From Candidatus Omnitrophota bacterium (lineage in GTDB: Bacteria; Omnitrophota; Gorgyraeia; Zapsychrales; Zapsychraceae): a DNA stretch of 5,496 nt. Every line of letters begins with the position of its first letter. The first letter of the stretch is position 1. Of this stretch, positions 5,336 through 5,496 are shown piece by piece. The notes under the pieces were generated by a model. The model was not told the origin of the DNA, did not search any database, and saw nothing but the letters and a program-made list of their open reading frames with translations. The position numbers and the translations under genes were made by a program. The stretch lies in the NCBI GenBank assembly GCA_020430005.1, contig JAGQKQ010000131.1:1-5496 (forward strand). The letters run 5' to 3'.

Positions 5336-5496
5336 ATGTGCGGGATTATAGGATATATTGGACATAAGCCGGTTGTAAATATCCTTATTGATGGTTTGAA
5401 AAAGCTGGAATATCGTGGATATGATTCCAGCGGTGTTGGTATTATTGATCCTGATGGATCAAAAATTGTTGTCCGCAAGACACATGGAAAAATTAA
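5336..5496 (+). CDS. glmS: Glutamine-fructose-6-phosphate aminotransferase (N-terminal part, cut by window end)
   Basis: Only the first 53 codons are present; the reading frame runs off the right edge. The product starts MCGIIGYIG, in which Cys2 becomes the N-terminal nucleophile of the glutaminase (class II amidotransferase) domain after Met removal. It continues with LEYRGYDSSGVGI (about residues 24-36), a hallmark of GlmS. The enzyme makes glucosamine-6-phosphate from fructose-6-phosphate and glutamine, the first committed step to UDP-GlcNAc for peptidoglycan and lipid A. The full protein is normally about 600 residues. The ATG lies 2 nt after the L27-like stop and lacks a clear Shine-Dalgarno sequence, so coupled translation is likely. 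No glmS ribozyme can fit in the 2-nt gap. Confidence 0.95.
   Translation, partial: MCGIIGYIGHKPVVNILIDGLKKLEYRGYDSSGVGIIDPDGSKIVVRKTHGKI

Overview
The window (about 43% GC by eye, tightly packed) looks like chromosomal housekeeping DNA from a diderm bacterium. The diderm signs are a lipobox lipoprotein of the BamE/DUF3192 type, a DD-carboxypeptidase with a signal peptide, and a membrane-anchored DsbA-like protein. The TrmB has a long C-terminal extension as in deep-branching bacteria, the L27 is divergent, and the UppP lacks a usual histidine. Together these suggest an uncultured or candidate-phylum lineage. Candidatus Omnitrophota or a relative is my best guess, but it is recollection-based inference, not proof. 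I see no mobile element, CRISPR array, tRNA or rRNA gene, or phage gene, and no gene-free stretch over 300 bases.

Left part (1-1648, minus strand): a two-gene operon reads leftward. uppP (undecaprenyl-diphosphatase) is followed 4 nt later by an endonuclease/exonuclease/phosphatase (EEP)-fold hydrolase. Just past the EEP stop codon lies a sigma-70 promoter that matches the consensus perfectly and fires leftward out of the window, so something strongly expressed probably starts just off the left edge.

Middle (1649-3984): a 144-nt divergent region carries a good rightward promoter and a possible leaderless promoter for uppP. The rightward operon encodes a small lipoprotein, TrmB (tRNA m7G46 methyltransferase, 4-nt overlap) and a single-domain D-alanyl-D-alanine carboxypeptidase (6-nt gap).

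Right part (3985-5496): a membrane-anchored, coiled-coil DsbA-family thiol oxidoreductase stands alone. After it come a strong promoter, a structured leader that resembles an attenuator, a divergent bL27-like ribosomal protein gene, and 2 nt later the start of glmS, which is cut by the window end.

The shared theme is envelope building: UppP recycles the lipid carrier, GlmS makes the amino-sugar precursor, the DD-carboxypeptidase trims peptidoglycan, and the DsbA-like protein handles periplasmic disulfides. I do not see an undescribed multi-gene system. The points worth checking are the unusual active-site residues in UppP and TrmB, the divergent L27 and its leader, the perfect promoter at the left edge, and the coiled-coil DsbA.
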